The translations under genes were made by a program, and so were the position numbers. The notes below the pieces were generated by a model. It had not been told where the DNA came from, made no database searches, and saw only the letters and a list, made by a program, of their open reading frames with translations. From JACCZX01 sp963786295 (lineage in GTDB: Bacteria > Pseudomonadota > Gammaproteobacteria > Burkholderiales > Burkholderiaceae_F), in contig CAWAYV010000034.1 in assembly GCA_963786295.1 (NCBI GenBank), positions 175,021-239,020 of the forward strand: DNA of 64,000 nucleotides, written 5' to 3'. Of the stretch, positions 46,061-53,910 are shown piece by piece. How positions within the stretch are numbered: position 1 is the stretch's first letter; every line of letters starts with the position of its first letter.

Positions 46061-47435
46061 GTGAATCAGCCGATCGATCCCCAGCTGGCGGCCGTACGCC
46101 TGCCTCCGCACTCGATCGAGGCGGAGCAATCGGTGCTCGGCGGATTGCTGCTTGGACAACACCGCGTGGGATCGCATCGCCGACTTGATCGGCACCGACG
46201 ATTTTTACCGGCAGGATCATCAATACATCTTCGGCGCGATCAGCCGCCTGGTGGATGCCAGCAAGCCGGCCGATGCCGTCACGGTATTCGAGGCGTTACG
46301 CAACACCGGCCGCGCGGAGCAAGCCGGTGGGCTCGTTTATCTGAATTCGCTGGCGCAAAACACGCCGTCGGCCGCCAATATTCGGCGCTATGCAGAGCTC
46401 GTGCGCGAGCGCTCGGTGCTGCGTCGGTTGGTCACGGCGGGCGACGAGATTGCAACCAGTGCGCTGAATCCTGCGGGACGAGATACCAAACAGATACTCG
46501 ACGAAGCTGAAACCAAAGTTTTCCAGATAGCCGAGGAGGGCGCACGCGGACGCCAGGGTTTCATCGAGATTCAGCCGCTGCTGACCCGCGTGGTCGAGCG
46601 CATCCAGGAATTATTCGAACGCGCGAATCCGTCCGACGTGACCGGTGTGCCGACCGGCTTTGTCGATCTCGATTCGAAAACCTCTGGATTTCAGGCGGGC
46701 GACCTGATCGTCATCGCCGGCAGACCGAGTATGGGCAAGACAAGCCTCGCCTTGAACATCGGCGAACACGTCGCGATCGATCAGGGCATGCCGGTGGCGG
46801 TGTTCTCGATGGAAATGGGCGCGTCGCAATTGGCGCTGCGCATGTTGAGCTCTGTTGGCAAACTGGATCAGCAGCGATTGCGTACAGGAAGATTGCAGGA
46901 TGAAGATTGGCCGCGCCTGACCAGTGCAATTCAAAAAATGCACGAGGCGCCACTTTATATCGACGAAACGGCGGCGATGACCTCGATCGATTTGCGGGCA
47001 CGTGCGCGGCGGCTGGCGCGCACCTGCGGACGGCTCGGATTGATCATCGTCGATTACCTGCAGCTGATGAGCGCGAGCGCGGTCGGTGAAAATCGCGCCA
47101 CCGAAATCTCCGAGATTTCGCGCGGGCTCAAAGCACTGGCGAAAGAGCTTGCAGTGCCAGTGGTCGCGCTATCGCAGCTGAATCGCACGGTCGAGACGCG
47201 CGTCGATAAACGACCGGTGATGTCTGACCTGCGCGAATCCGGCGCGATCGAACAAGACGCCGACGTGATCCTGTTCATCTACCGCGATGAGGTTTACAAC
47301 CCGGACACGACCGACAAGAACATCGCCGAAATCATCATCGGCAAGCAGCGTAATGGACCGATCGGGCGCCTGAACCTGCGCTTCGACGGTCAGTACACGA
47401 AGTTCGAGAACCTGGCACGCAACACCTCTTATTAA
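46061..47435 (+). CDS. dnaB: Replicative DNA helicase DnaB, one inserted base
   Basis: A hexameric 5'-3' helicase of about 457 residues. The N-terminal domain begins LPPHSIEAEQSVLGGLLL, and the RecA-like domain has the Walker A motif GRPSMGKTS, Walker B LIIVDYLQLM, and the C-terminal ESGAIEQDADVILFIYR. The frame breaks at the GG around 46151-46157; removing one G gives LLDNTAWDRIADLIG. GTG 46061 is favoured over an in-frame TTG at 46025. It follows rplI as in many proteobacteria. Confidence 0.94.
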
Positions 47436-47444
47436 GGTTGCCGT

Positions 47445-48116
47445 ATGACCTCCAACTTTGTTCCCGAGCGGCGTAGCCCGCGTCCTTTGCGAAGCGTGCT
47501 GCGGCGGCTCGTGCCGCGCGATCAGCGTTTCTATTCGTTGTTCGATCGTCACGCGGAGCTCTGTGTCGAAGGCGTGACAGCCCTGGCGCAGTTGCTGGCC
47601 GAAGTGCGCGATCCCAATGGCCGCGTACGTGAAATCGAGGCAATCGAAAAGCGCGCCGACACGGTTGTCGATGACACATTGGCCCTGATCCGGCGCTCTC
47701 TGCTGCCGCCGTTTCCGCGACGCGCGATTCACGCGTTGATCAACCGCCTGGATGACATTCTTGACCTCACCGAAGACGTCGCGCAGTCGTTGCACCTGTA
47801 TCACGTGACGACGCTGACGCCGGATGCGCATCGGCTGGCGGCACTGGCAGTGCAGGGCACCGACAAGTTGCGCCTGGCGGTCGCTCAACTACGGTCGGTC
47901 GAGGATCCGCGCGCCGCACTGACCTTGTGCCAGGAAGTTGATGCTTTTGAAGCGCAGGCCGATCACGTGATGCGCGCCGCCATGTCCAAGCTGTTTCGTG
48001 AGGAGCCGGACACGCGCCAACTCGTCAAACTGCGCGCGATTTATGAATTGCTCGAGCAACTGACCGATGCGTGCAAGCACGCGGCGGCCGAAGTGCAGGC
48101 GCTGGCCGTGCGCTGA
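47445..48116 (+). CDS. DUF47 (PhoU-like) protein
   Basis: A 223-residue helical protein of the DUF47 family, distantly related to PhoU and often encoded beside the Pit phosphate transporter. It has FYSLFDRHAELCVEGVTALAQLL, EIEAIEKRADTVVDDT and FPRRAIHALINRLDDILDLTED, carrying the acidic metal-binding patches. No pit gene is in the window; a DUF456 gene follows instead. Confidence 0.88.
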   Translation: MTSNFVPERRSPRPLRSVLRRLVPRDQRFYSLFDRHAELCVEGVTALAQLLAEVRDPNGRVREIEAIEKRADTVVDDTLALIRRSLLPPFPRRAIHALINRLDDILDLTEDVAQSLHLYHVTTLTPDAHRLAALAVQGTDKLRLAVAQLRSVEDPRAALTLCQEVDAFEAQADHVMRAAMSKLFREEPDTRQLVKLRAIYELLEQLTDACKHAAAEVQALAVR

Positions 48117-48131
48117 TCAAGTAACTGCGCG

Positions 48132-48617
48132 ATGACCACCACGCTCTGGATCGTGGCGGTGTTGCTGATCGTGGTGGGCGTCGCCGGTACCGTGCTGCCG
48201 GCTTTACCCGGCGTACCGCTGATCTTCGGTGGCGTGCTGCTCGCCGCGTGGATCGGCGATTTTCAGCGCATCAGCGTGTTCACCGTCGTGGTGATGGCGA
48301 TCCTGGCCGTGCTGGGAATCGTCATCGACTACGTGGCCGCAGCAGTATCGGCGAAGCGAGCCGGAGCGAGCAAAGAGGGCATCATCGGCGCGGCCATCGG
48401 CACGCTTGCCGGTGTCTTCACCGGTCTGTGGGGACTTCTGTTCATGCCGCTCGTGGGTGCTGCGGCCGGTGAGTTCATTGCACACAAAGATATGTTTCGC
48501 GCGGGCAAGGTCGGCGCCGCCACATGGTTCGGACTGCTCGTTGCCACTGCGGTAAAGCTGGCGATCGCGTTCACGATGGTTGGCGTGTTTGTCGCGGCAC
48601 TGGTGATTCTGAAATAG
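48132..48617 (+). CDS. DUF456 membrane protein
   Basis: A 161-residue protein with about four to five membrane helices and the DUF456 pattern: GTVLPALPGVPLIFGGVLLAAW at the start, a central AKRAGASKEGIIGAAIGTLAG and repeated Gly-rich helices. Function unknown. It ends 43 bases before the convergent intI stump, so it marks the edge of the integron relic. Confidence 0.85.
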   Translation: MTTTLWIVAVLLIVVGVAGTVLPALPGVPLIFGGVLLAAWIGDFQRISVFTVVVMAILAVLGIVIDYVAAAVSAKRAGASKEGIIGAAIGTLAGVFTGLWGLLFMPLVGAAAGEFIAHKDMFRAGKVGAATWFGLLVATAVKLAIAFTMVGVFVAALVILK

Positions 48618-48659
48618 CGAATAAATTGGCCGACGGTTCAGAACCAGCTGCAAGGTGAA

Positions 48660-48822
48660 TCAAGCGAGCGAAGCGACGCCGGACGCACCGCGGTTCAGCA
48701 CGTGCGTGTAGATCATTGTCGTATCGACGATGACTGCGGCCAGGTAATTCCTGAATCGTGTCGAATGTCTTGCTCCGCGCTCGAGCAAGTGCGTGGCAAA
48801 CGAATGCCGCAGTGTGTGCGCA
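48660..48822 (-). pseudogene. intI: 3' end of integron integrase intI, truncated and frameshifted
   Basis: On the minus strand 48818-48771 reads HTLRHSFATHLLERGA and 48728-48660 reads VDTTMIYTHVLNRGASGV then ASLA and stop. These are the tyrosine-recombinase R-box (HxxR region) and the catalytic Tyr region of IntI-type integrases, in two frames separated by small indels around IQELPGR. The first three quarters of the gene, including the IntI-specific patch, are missing: the sequence beyond 48822 is a different gene remnant on the other strand. Confidence 0.85.
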
Positions 48823-48829
48823 AAACGTC

Positions 48830-49018
48830 CGACGCAATTGGTTTAACGAAGATCGGTTCTCCTTCTCGTTCCGAGGGAGGGCCTGCGTAGTTCATGAGTC
48901 CTTCGGTGATAGTGACGTCTATTGGATAGGGCCTACCGAGAAGGAGCCTCCTCTTGACATGGGACCGATACACGACGCGTTTTCGTTGGTTTCGAATCTG
49001 GTACACCTTCGATGCTGA
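48830..49018 (+). pseudogene. Cassette-like ORF remnant abutting intI
   Basis: In frame it reads NWFNEDRFSFSFRGRACVVHE, then FGDSDVYWIGP and LDMGPIHDAF, a plausible globular protein stretch ending at 49018. There is no start codon of its own: the frame opens into the antisense of the intI stump. It is followed by an attC-like fold. I read it as a 5'-truncated cassette gene fused to the broken integrase. Family not recognised. Confidence 0.4.
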
Positions 49019-49030
49019 GTCCAAGCATGA

Positions 49031-49078
49031 CGGCTAACACTTCGTTGGAGAGCCGACGCTCTGCGAGCGCGGGCTGTA
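49031..49078 (+). repeat. Degenerate attC-like site 1
   Basis: GGCTAAC is followed by ACTTCGTTGG and a self-complementary core in which AGCC-GAC-GCTC can pair with GAGC-GC-GGGCT. The 3' core (GTTTTAT) departs from GTTRRRY, so the site is decayed or truncated. Confidence 0.5.
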
Positions 49079-49267
49079 CGTTTTATCGTGAAGACCATCG
49101 AGACCTTGCCGAGCATTTTGGAGTAGTCATTGGACAGACTGATTTCGCCATTGCAACGGCCGTCGGACAGTCCGACGCGACACCCCTACTGGTCCTCAGC
49201 AGTCGGCGCATCTGATGTGTCTACCCTTCAGGACGCGAGAATATTCTTGGAGACAAACACGTTAAGC
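49079..49267 (+). other. Decayed cassette stretch before the GFA gene
   Basis: A frame ending at 49215 reads FYREDHRDLAEHFGVVIGQTD and further plausible residues but has no start of its own. The segment closes with GTTAAGC at 49261-49267, which fits the attC 3' core. No matching 5' core was found. I see no other signal here. Confidence 0.35.
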
Positions 49268-49293
49268 GTCGGTAGAACCACCGGTGAACCACC

Positions 49294-49725
49294 ATGCTGA
49301 TTTCTGGCGCCTGCCATTGCGGCAACATCTCCTTCAAGCTGGACTGGCAGCCCGAGCCGAAGGAAATCCCTGCCAGGGCCTGCTCTTGCTCGTTCTGCGT
49401 CAAGCATGGTGGCGTGTGGACTTCCTGTCCTACGGGCTCGCTCAGGGTCCGCGTCAAGGATTCCAAGCAGGTCTCGGCATATACCTTCGGGACGAAGACC
49501 GCCGAGTTTCATGTCTGCTCCAAGTGCGGCATCGTGCCAGTCGTCACCAGCACAATTGACGGCCACGTCCACGCGGTCGTCAGCGTCAATGCATTCGAGA
49601 ACGTCGATTCCTCGCTCCTGCAGCGGGCAGAGGTGTCGTTCGACGGCGAAGGCCAAGGCGATCGCCTGGCCAGGCGCCAGCGCAACTGGATCGGTCGTGT
49701 CGCGTTCGTTCCAGCCTACGCCTAA
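49294..49725 (+). CDS. GFA/CENP-V-type zinc protein (cassette gene)
   Basis: A 143-residue protein of the glutathione-dependent formaldehyde-activating (GFA) fold. It has the zinc Cys sets CHCGNISF, CSCSFCVKHGG and CSKCGIVP in the usual order and spacing, but such proteins rarely act on formaldehyde and the substrate is unknown. It starts 27 bases after a GTTAAGC core and its stop lies inside the next attC-like site, as expected for an integron cassette. Confidence 0.85.
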   Translation: MLISGACHCGNISFKLDWQPEPKEIPARACSCSFCVKHGGVWTSCPTGSLRVRVKDSKQVSAYTFGTKTAEFHVCSKCGIVPVVTSTIDGHVHAVVSVNAFENVDSSLLQRAEVSFDGEGQGDRLARRQRNWIGRVAFVPAYA

Positions 49726-49792
49726 CCCTTCGCTGCAGCAGACGCTGTATGGCTCGTCAGCCTGCGCAGGCGGCTGAGCTCAAACGTTAGAC
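49720..49792 (+). repeat. attC-like site 2 (after GFA)
   Basis: GCCTAAC at 49720-49726 and GTTAGAC at 49786-49792 match the RYYYAAC and GTTRRRY core pair exactly. The 73-base span contains imperfect inverted arms (AGCCTGCGCAGGCGGCT at its centre). Length and cores are typical for attC. Confidence 0.85.
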
Positions 49793-49817
49793 GCCTCAAA
49801 GGTATCGACCGACAACT

Positions 49818-50432
49818 ATGAAGCTATACGCCTCGGCCGCCAGTTCGTTCGCTAGGAAGATCCGAGTGATGTTGCTTGAGAAGGGTGTTGAGCACGAGCT
49901 CGAGTTGATAAATCTATGGGAGCCGAATCAGCTTCACCATGTCAATCCTCTCGGCAAAGTCCCCGCGCTCAAGCTGGACGATGGTCGGGTCATCGTCAGC
50001 TCGCCGTTGATCGCCGATTTCGTCGACGGCAAATACCCGCGCCCGCGTTTTATTCCAGAGAGCTTCGAAGCCCGCATCGAGGTCAGGCGCTGGGAAGCAT
50101 TAGCGGACGGCACTATGGATGCGGTTAGCGCAACTCTGTATGAGATGCGCTTTCACGACGAAGCGAAACGCAGTGAGGCGTGGATTGAACGTCAACGAAG
50201 CAAATTTGAGGGCGGCTTCAAGGCAATGGAAGCGATGCTGGGCGATAGGAAGTGGTGTGTAGGGGAGGCAATGAGCCTTGCCGACATTTCGATTGGCTGT
50301 CACCTTGGTTTCGTTAACCTGCGAGTCCCTCACTATTTTCCGCAGGACAGATATCCTGAGCTCGCTCGTTTGTGGAGAAAGATGGAGGAGCGTGATTCAT
50401 TCAAGAAGACGGCACCGCCCTCGGCTAAATGA
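49818..50432 (+). CDS. Glutathione S-transferase family protein (cassette gene)
   Basis: A 204-residue GST. The N-terminal thioredoxin-fold domain starts MKLYASAASSFARKIRVM, with the cis-Pro motif GKVPAL (about 48-53) and the glutathione-contact VSSPLIADFVD; the helical C-terminal domain has MSLADISIGCHLGF. Ser in SAASSF is the likely catalytic position. The glutathione-linked pairing with the GFA cassette is suggestive but may be chance. Confidence 0.87.
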   Translation: MKLYASAASSFARKIRVMLLEKGVEHELELINLWEPNQLHHVNPLGKVPALKLDDGRVIVSSPLIADFVDGKYPRPRFIPESFEARIEVRRWEALADGTMDAVSATLYEMRFHDEAKRSEAWIERQRSKFEGGFKAMEAMLGDRKWCVGEAMSLADISIGCHLGFVNLRVPHYFPQDRYPELARLWRKMEERDSFKKTAPPSAK

Positions 50433-50470
50433 AATGGAAGACATTGTGCGGGTGAGGCACGACGTTAGAC
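50423..50470 (+). repeat. Degenerate attC-like site 3
   Basis: GTTAGAC at 50464-50470 is a good 3' core. The 5' core GGCTAAA at 50423 is poor, and the intervening arms pair only weakly. It lies where a cassette boundary is expected between the GST and GDCCVxC genes. Confidence 0.5.
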
Positions 50471-50486
50471 GTCATTAGGGGACACG

Positions 50487-50696
50487 GTGGAGCCGATAAT
50501 CCAGTCGACGATCACCTGTCCGGAGTGCGGTGCCACCGCACAGGAAGTAATGCCGACCGATGCGTGCACGTTTTTCTACGAGTGCAAAGGTTGTCACAAG
50601 CGGCTACGGCCCTTACCGGGGGACTGCTGTGTCTTCTGTTCTTACGGGAGTGTGAAGTGCCCGCCCGTTCAGCTGCAAAAAGGTTGCTGTGCGTAA
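50487..50696 (+). CDS. GDCCVxC-domain small zinc-ribbon-like protein (cassette gene)
   Basis: A 69-residue Cys-rich protein: CPECGATAQEVMPTDAC, FFYECKGCHKRLRP, then the diagnostic GDCCVFCSYGSVKCPP. Ten Cys in 69 residues suggest one or two metal sites. Some members of this family carry selenocysteine at one position; here all positions are Cys codons. GTG start at 50487, right after an attC-like core. Function unknown; relatives often sit near metal-resistance genes. Confidence 0.85.
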   Translation: MEPIIQSTITCPECGATAQEVMPTDACTFFYECKGCHKRLRPLPGDCCVFCSYGSVKCPPVQLQKGCCA

Positions 50697-50712
50697 CGAA
50701 GGGCCAAGTGAC

Positions 50713-50802
50713 GTCTAACAGCGCAGCCCACTCGGACGCGCGCTCGAGCGCAGTGCTTTGCCTCGGTCACCGGGCGCGCGCCGGTGGCTGTGGACGTTAG
50801 GC
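50713..50802 (+). repeat. attC-like site 4 (after GDCCVxC)
   Basis: GTCTAAC at 50713-50719 and GTTAGGC at 50796-50802 fit the core consensus exactly. The 90-base span contains long GC-rich inverted arms (AGCGCAGCCCA with its partner near TGGCTGTGG, and CACCGG/CCGGTG). Confidence 0.85.
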
Positions 50803-50927
50803 CTCACGACACCACCTTCCGTGCCAGTGGTAACCGGTTGACGGGCAAGCACCGCAAGCGCAGCCAGGTTCAGCTCATCGGTCGTTATGTAGCCAGGGAG
50901 CGATGCAGGTGAGTACGGAATTCCGGC

Positions 50928-51626
50928 ATGCACGTTTCATGTCCCAAGCGCATCAATCTGCGACTGAAGAACACCCCGCCAGGTCCTCGTCCCCCACTCG
51001 TCCCAGCGGCCGCGCGCGAGTTAGCGCTCGACGCCACTGCAAGCGCGGTGATCCTCGTCGAGGGCTGGAGCGACCAAGCGGCCATCGATACGTTGGCGCG
51101 GCGGCGCGGTTGGGATCTTCGGACCGAAGGCATTCTCACCCTGCCTATCGGAGGTGTGACAAACCTTGGCGCGTTTATTCAAGTGCTCGGCGCATCGGGG
51201 CTCGGCCTCAGGTTGGCCGGTTTGTGCGATGCCGCCGACGAGGACTATGCAAGACGCACTCTTGAACGGGCAGGAATGGGGACACACCTCACCCGTACTG
51301 GCCTGGAAGCAATGGGCTTCTTCGTTTGCGAAGCCGATCTCGAGGACGAACTGATCCGCGCCCTAGGCACGACGGCTGTCGAGGCTGTACTCAATGCGCA
51401 GGGGGAGCTCAACTCGTTTCGCAAGTTTCAGGAACAGCCTGCGCAAAGGGGACGCAGCCTCAACGCGCAACTGCGTCGCTTCATGGGTACACGCGCGGGG
51501 CGCAAGGTCCGCTACGGGTCGCTGCTGATTGATGCGATCGATCTCGCCCATGTGCCAAGAGCACTTGAGCTTGTTATCGCGCACGCGCGTGCGTGGGCGC
51601 CAGACAGGCCGCCAAGTGAGACCTAA
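50928..51626 (+). CDS. TOPRIM-domain protein (cassette gene)
   Basis: A 232-residue protein centred on a TOPRIM fold: AVILVEGWSDQAAID gives the conserved Glu, and LAGLCDAADEDYARR the acidic DxD-type motif, with FVCEADLEDELIRALG following. It resembles the stand-alone OLD-like TOPRIM proteins annotated as nucleotidyl transferase/hydrolase domain proteins; nuclease action is possible but unproven. The first 35 residues are not conserved, so the start may be later. About 125 bases before it (50803-50927) show no gene. Confidence 0.82.
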   Translation: MHVSCPKRINLRLKNTPPGPRPPLVPAAARELALDATASAVILVEGWSDQAAIDTLARRRGWDLRTEGILTLPIGGVTNLGAFIQVLGASGLGLRLAGLCDAADEDYARRTLERAGMGTHLTRTGLEAMGFFVCEADLEDELIRALGTTAVEAVLNAQGELNSFRKFQEQPAQRGRSLNAQLRRFMGTRAGRKVRYGSLLIDAIDLAHVPRALELVIAHARAWAPDRPPSET

Positions 51627-51736
51627 CCCCTCGCTCAAGCGCCGACGCGCTACGGCAGCCGCGCTTGGCCGCGCGGCGTACTTTGTCTATTCTCCGGCGC
51701 ACGGCCAAGCGCGCCTGCCGCACCGCGCGTCTTAGC
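51621..51736 (+). repeat. Long attC-like site 5 (after TOPRIM)
   Basis: ACCTAAC at 51621-51627 opens a 116-base fold. GCCGACGCGCTACGGCAG with the following GCGCTTGGCCG pairs almost fully with the later CGGCCAAGCGC-CTGCCGC arm. The 3' core is degenerate (TCTTAGC). The size and palindrome resemble the large attC sites of chromosomal integrons. Confidence 0.75.
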
Positions 51737-51751
51737 TCGAACGACCACAAG

Positions 51752-52117
51752 ATGTCGCTCGCTTTAGACCGCTCAGCATCGGCGATCAAGCTGGCGCTGG
51801 CTCATGTGCATATGCGATCCGCGCAGGGTTGCGCCCCATTGAGGTACTCAGGCAGAGGTGCGCATGTCGCGAGAACTGGGGTCGCTCTTCGGACGTCGCG
51901 GCGGCGGATGACGTCGAGCCGAGCCTGCTGGCTACGGCTTCTGCCGGTACGGAATCGCCCCGTCGAGAATCGCCCTTGAACCAGAGTTTCAACGCAAGGG
52001 CTATGGCGGCCACTCATGCTCGAAACCTGGAGGCAGCCCGACGAGCTGGCTACAAGCAGATCTCACTCACCGGTCCATCTGAACGTAGGCTTCACGAGGA
52101 GAGATCGCGTGGCCTCG
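51752..52117 (+). pseudogene. Decayed cassette gene, possibly GNAT acetyltransferase
   Basis: Scattered over two frames are IALEPEFQRKGYGG and, after a shift, EAARRAGYKQISLT, which resemble the acetyl-CoA-binding loop and following helix of GNAT enzymes; RRLHEE and GLEW come next. No single frame carries the whole domain. There is an ATG at 51752 just after attC-like site 5. The assignment rests on short motifs, so it is tentative. Confidence 0.38.
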
Positions 52118-52118
52118 A

Positions 52119-52527
52119 ATGGAAACACTCCACCGATGGCTCGATTGGGAAGAGCTTTCTGCGCTGTATCGAGCAGCGCAGCTCGGGAAGAAGCCACTGC
52201 ACCTGAGGACGGTCTTCTCCAACAGTATGTTCACGTGCTTCGTGTACGAGAACGCCCGCCTCGTCGCAGCCGGTCGCGCACTGGCTGATGGTGCAGACTG
52301 TTCTTACATCTGCGACGTCGCGGTGCTGGAGCCATCAGGCACTGGCCTGGGCAAGCAGATCGTCAGCCACCTTGTCGAGAGGTCGCGGGACGAAGATCAT
52401 CATCTCTGCCGTTCCAGGCAAGGAGGACTTCTACCGGAAGTTTGGCTTCCTTCGCATGAAGACAGCCATGGCCATCTTCGAGAACCAGCAACAACAGCTG
52501 GAGCGGGGTTACCTGAGTGAAGCCTAG
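52119..52527 (+). CDS. GNAT-family N-acetyltransferase, one inserted base (cassette gene)
   Basis: About 135 residues: WEELSALYRAA, the central strand VYENARLVAAGRALADGADC, YICDVAVLEPSGTGLGKQIV with the acetyl-CoA loop (GTGLGKQ), and FYRKFGFLRMKTAMAIFEN at the C-terminus. The frame breaks at the GGG 52387-52389; dropping one G gives RSRTKIIISAVPGKEDFYR. This GNAT subfamily is frequent in integron cassettes. It is immediately preceded by a decayed GNAT-like stretch, so the pair may be a tandem duplication. Confidence 0.78.
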
Positions 52528-52599
52528 CCCTCTCATCGAGCGGACGTACCAGAGGCCGCTTCGCGCCCTTGGGCACGCCGCTCATGTCAAACGTTGAGC
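52522..52599 (+). repeat. attC-like site 6 (after GNAT)
   Basis: GTTGAGC at 52593-52599 is a good 3' core; GCCTAGC at 52522-52528 is an imperfect 5' core. GAGCGGACGTACC and GGGCACGCCGCTC form the inverted arms within 78 bases. Confidence 0.65.
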
Positions 52600-52638
52600 A
52601 GCAACCGACTAATTCGTTTTTCCAACAGGAGGTGATTT

Positions 52639-53120
52639 GTGTACTGCCGAACCATGACACGTCAGTCGCTGAAAGTCGCGTTGATGTTGGGGCTGCTTCT
52701 AGGCGGCGGGGCGGGGGCACACCAGTGTCCGCGCAGGAACCACCCCTAACGCGCACGGCGAAGGATTCTCAACTCAAGTGGGTGCCTTGTCCTCCGTTCC
52801 TGCCGAAGGGTTGCCAGATTGCGGTTCTTCATGGCGATCCTGCCAAAGATAACGCCGACATCTTTTTCAAAGTGCCCGCCAGTTCCGTCATTCCTCTGCA
52901 CTGGCACACATCGGCCGAGCGCATGGTGTTGATATCGGGAGAGCTTCACGTTACCTATGACGGGCACAAGACCGCGGTGCTCAAGCCTGGCACCTATGCG
53001 TACGGCCCTGCCAAGTTGCCACATAAGGCGGAGTGCAAGAAGGCTGGCCCCTGCATCCTGTTCATCGCCTTCGAGTCACCGGTGGATGCAGTGCCGAGTG
53101 AAGGTGCAATGAAGAAGTGA
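52639..53120 (+). CDS. Cupin-domain protein with out-of-frame signal peptide (cassette gene)
   Basis: The C-terminal 110 residues form a cupin: metal-site HWHTSAERMVLISGELHV and PGTYAYGPAKLPHKAE. Upstream, GTG 52639 follows AGGAGG by six bases and encodes a signal-peptide-like MTRQSLKVALMLGLLLGGGAG, but in a different frame from the cupin. The two join if one base is missing from the G run at 52713-52717. The frame open from 52569 encodes the cupin without a signal sequence. Unlike the other breaks in this window, this one needs an added base. Function unknown. Confidence 0.7.
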
Positions 53121-53127
53121 TATTGCT

Positions 53128-53187
53128 GCTCAACTCAGCTCTGCAGGCGGACGCTATGAAGCGGCGCCGCTGAGCGCAACGTTGGGC
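53128..53187 (+). repeat. attC-like site 7 (after cupin)
   Basis: GCTCAAC at 53128-53134 and GTTGGGC at 53181-53187 match the core consensus exactly, 60 bases apart. CTCAGC-CTG-CGG and GCCGCTGAG form the inner arms. This is the best-preserved attC in the array. Confidence 0.88.
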
Positions 53188-53238
53188 CGAATGGCAACTA
53201 GAGGCCTAAGCGCAAGTACGTTTGGGGAGTCGAGCGGA

Positions 53239-53589
53239 ATGACCGACGCAAGAAGCAACTCTGTTCCAAGGCCGGCCCGTAGTCGCTGGACTTCATTTGT
53301 TGGACGCTACGCGAGAGGACGAGCCGTACGCGGTCTGGAAGAGGAAGGAAATCCGAAGCACCGCGTACGTGTGGAGCACAATAAGCACACCCTGCTTGTT
53401 CACATCTCCGATGAAGACGCTCGCGGGTGGACAACGTTGGCTATCGATAGATCCACAAGAGAATGGGCCATTGCCCAGCGCGGCAGTCAACTGCGGGCGG
53501 CCGAAGCCGCGTACGAGCTGCTGTATCGGTCAGAACGTCAGTCACAAACTCTGACAGGAGGTAGCAAACTATGCGTCTTCGCAAAATGA
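53239..53589 (+). CDS. Hypothetical cassette protein
   Basis: A 116-residue basic protein with no recognised domain. Its middle, HRVRVEHNKHTLLVHISDEDARG then WTTLAIDRSTREWAIAQ, looks like a small beta-rich fold, followed by a helix AAEAAYELLY. ATG 53239 follows GAGCGGA; an in-frame ATG at 53191 is possible. It overlaps the zinc-finger gene by 19 bases, so the two may be expressed as a pair. Confidence 0.6.
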   Translation: MTDARSNSVPRPARSRWTSFVGRYARGRAVRGLEEEGNPKHRVRVEHNKHTLLVHISDEDARGWTTLAIDRSTREWAIAQRGSQLRAAEAAYELLYRSERQSQTLTGGSKLCVFAK

Positions 53590-53825
53590 GGTGTTCTTTC
53601 TGCCGGAAGACGGAGGAGCGAGTTTCGAAACTAGTGGCGGGGCCAAGGTTGATTGTTGGTCCGAAGCTTTACATCTGCAATGAATGCGTAGCGGTCGCTA
53701 GTTCCATCATGCAAGGCAGCCCACCTCCGACGCCAGTAGTCTCGCGTTCACTGCTACAGAAAGTGAAAGAACGTTGGCGCCACCTCCTGCGAAGGAGCAT
53801 GTCGCGCGCAGCTTCGGTTGCGTAA
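53571..53825 (+). CDS. Stand-alone ClpX-type C4 zinc-finger protein (cassette gene)
   Basis: An 84-residue protein whose first 45 residues match the zinc-binding domain of the ClpX unfoldase: MRCSFCRKTEERVSKLVAGP then YICNECVAVASSIM, giving the Cys4 set. There is no AAA+ domain. AGGAGG lies nine bases before the ATG. In ClpX this domain dimerises and binds adaptors and substrates, so a free copy could bind ClpX partners; that is inference. It shares its cassette with the upstream hypothetical gene. Confidence 0.78.
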   Translation: MRLRKMRCSFCRKTEERVSKLVAGPRLIVGPKLYICNECVAVASSIMQGSPPPTPVVSRSLLQKVKERWRHLLRRSMSRAASVA

Positions 53826-53827
53826 GC

Positions 53828-53893
53828 TCGCTAGCCCACGGCTCGAGGCGGACGCTTGCAACGACGCACTCGCCGCTCAGCCGTGCGTTAGGA
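53828..53893 (+). repeat. attC-like site 8 (after zinc-finger gene)
   Basis: GTTAGGA at 53887-53893 serves as 3' core. The 5' core near GCTAGCC is imperfect. ACGGCTCGAGGCG pairs with CGCCGCTCAGCCGT, giving a clear palindrome. Confidence 0.68.
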
Positions 53894-53910
53894 ACAAGCG
53901 AGATTCGTCG

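Noticed and set aside
50487..50696. Selenoprotein at the GDCCVxC cassette
   Set aside because: No in-frame TGA; all conserved positions are Cys codons.
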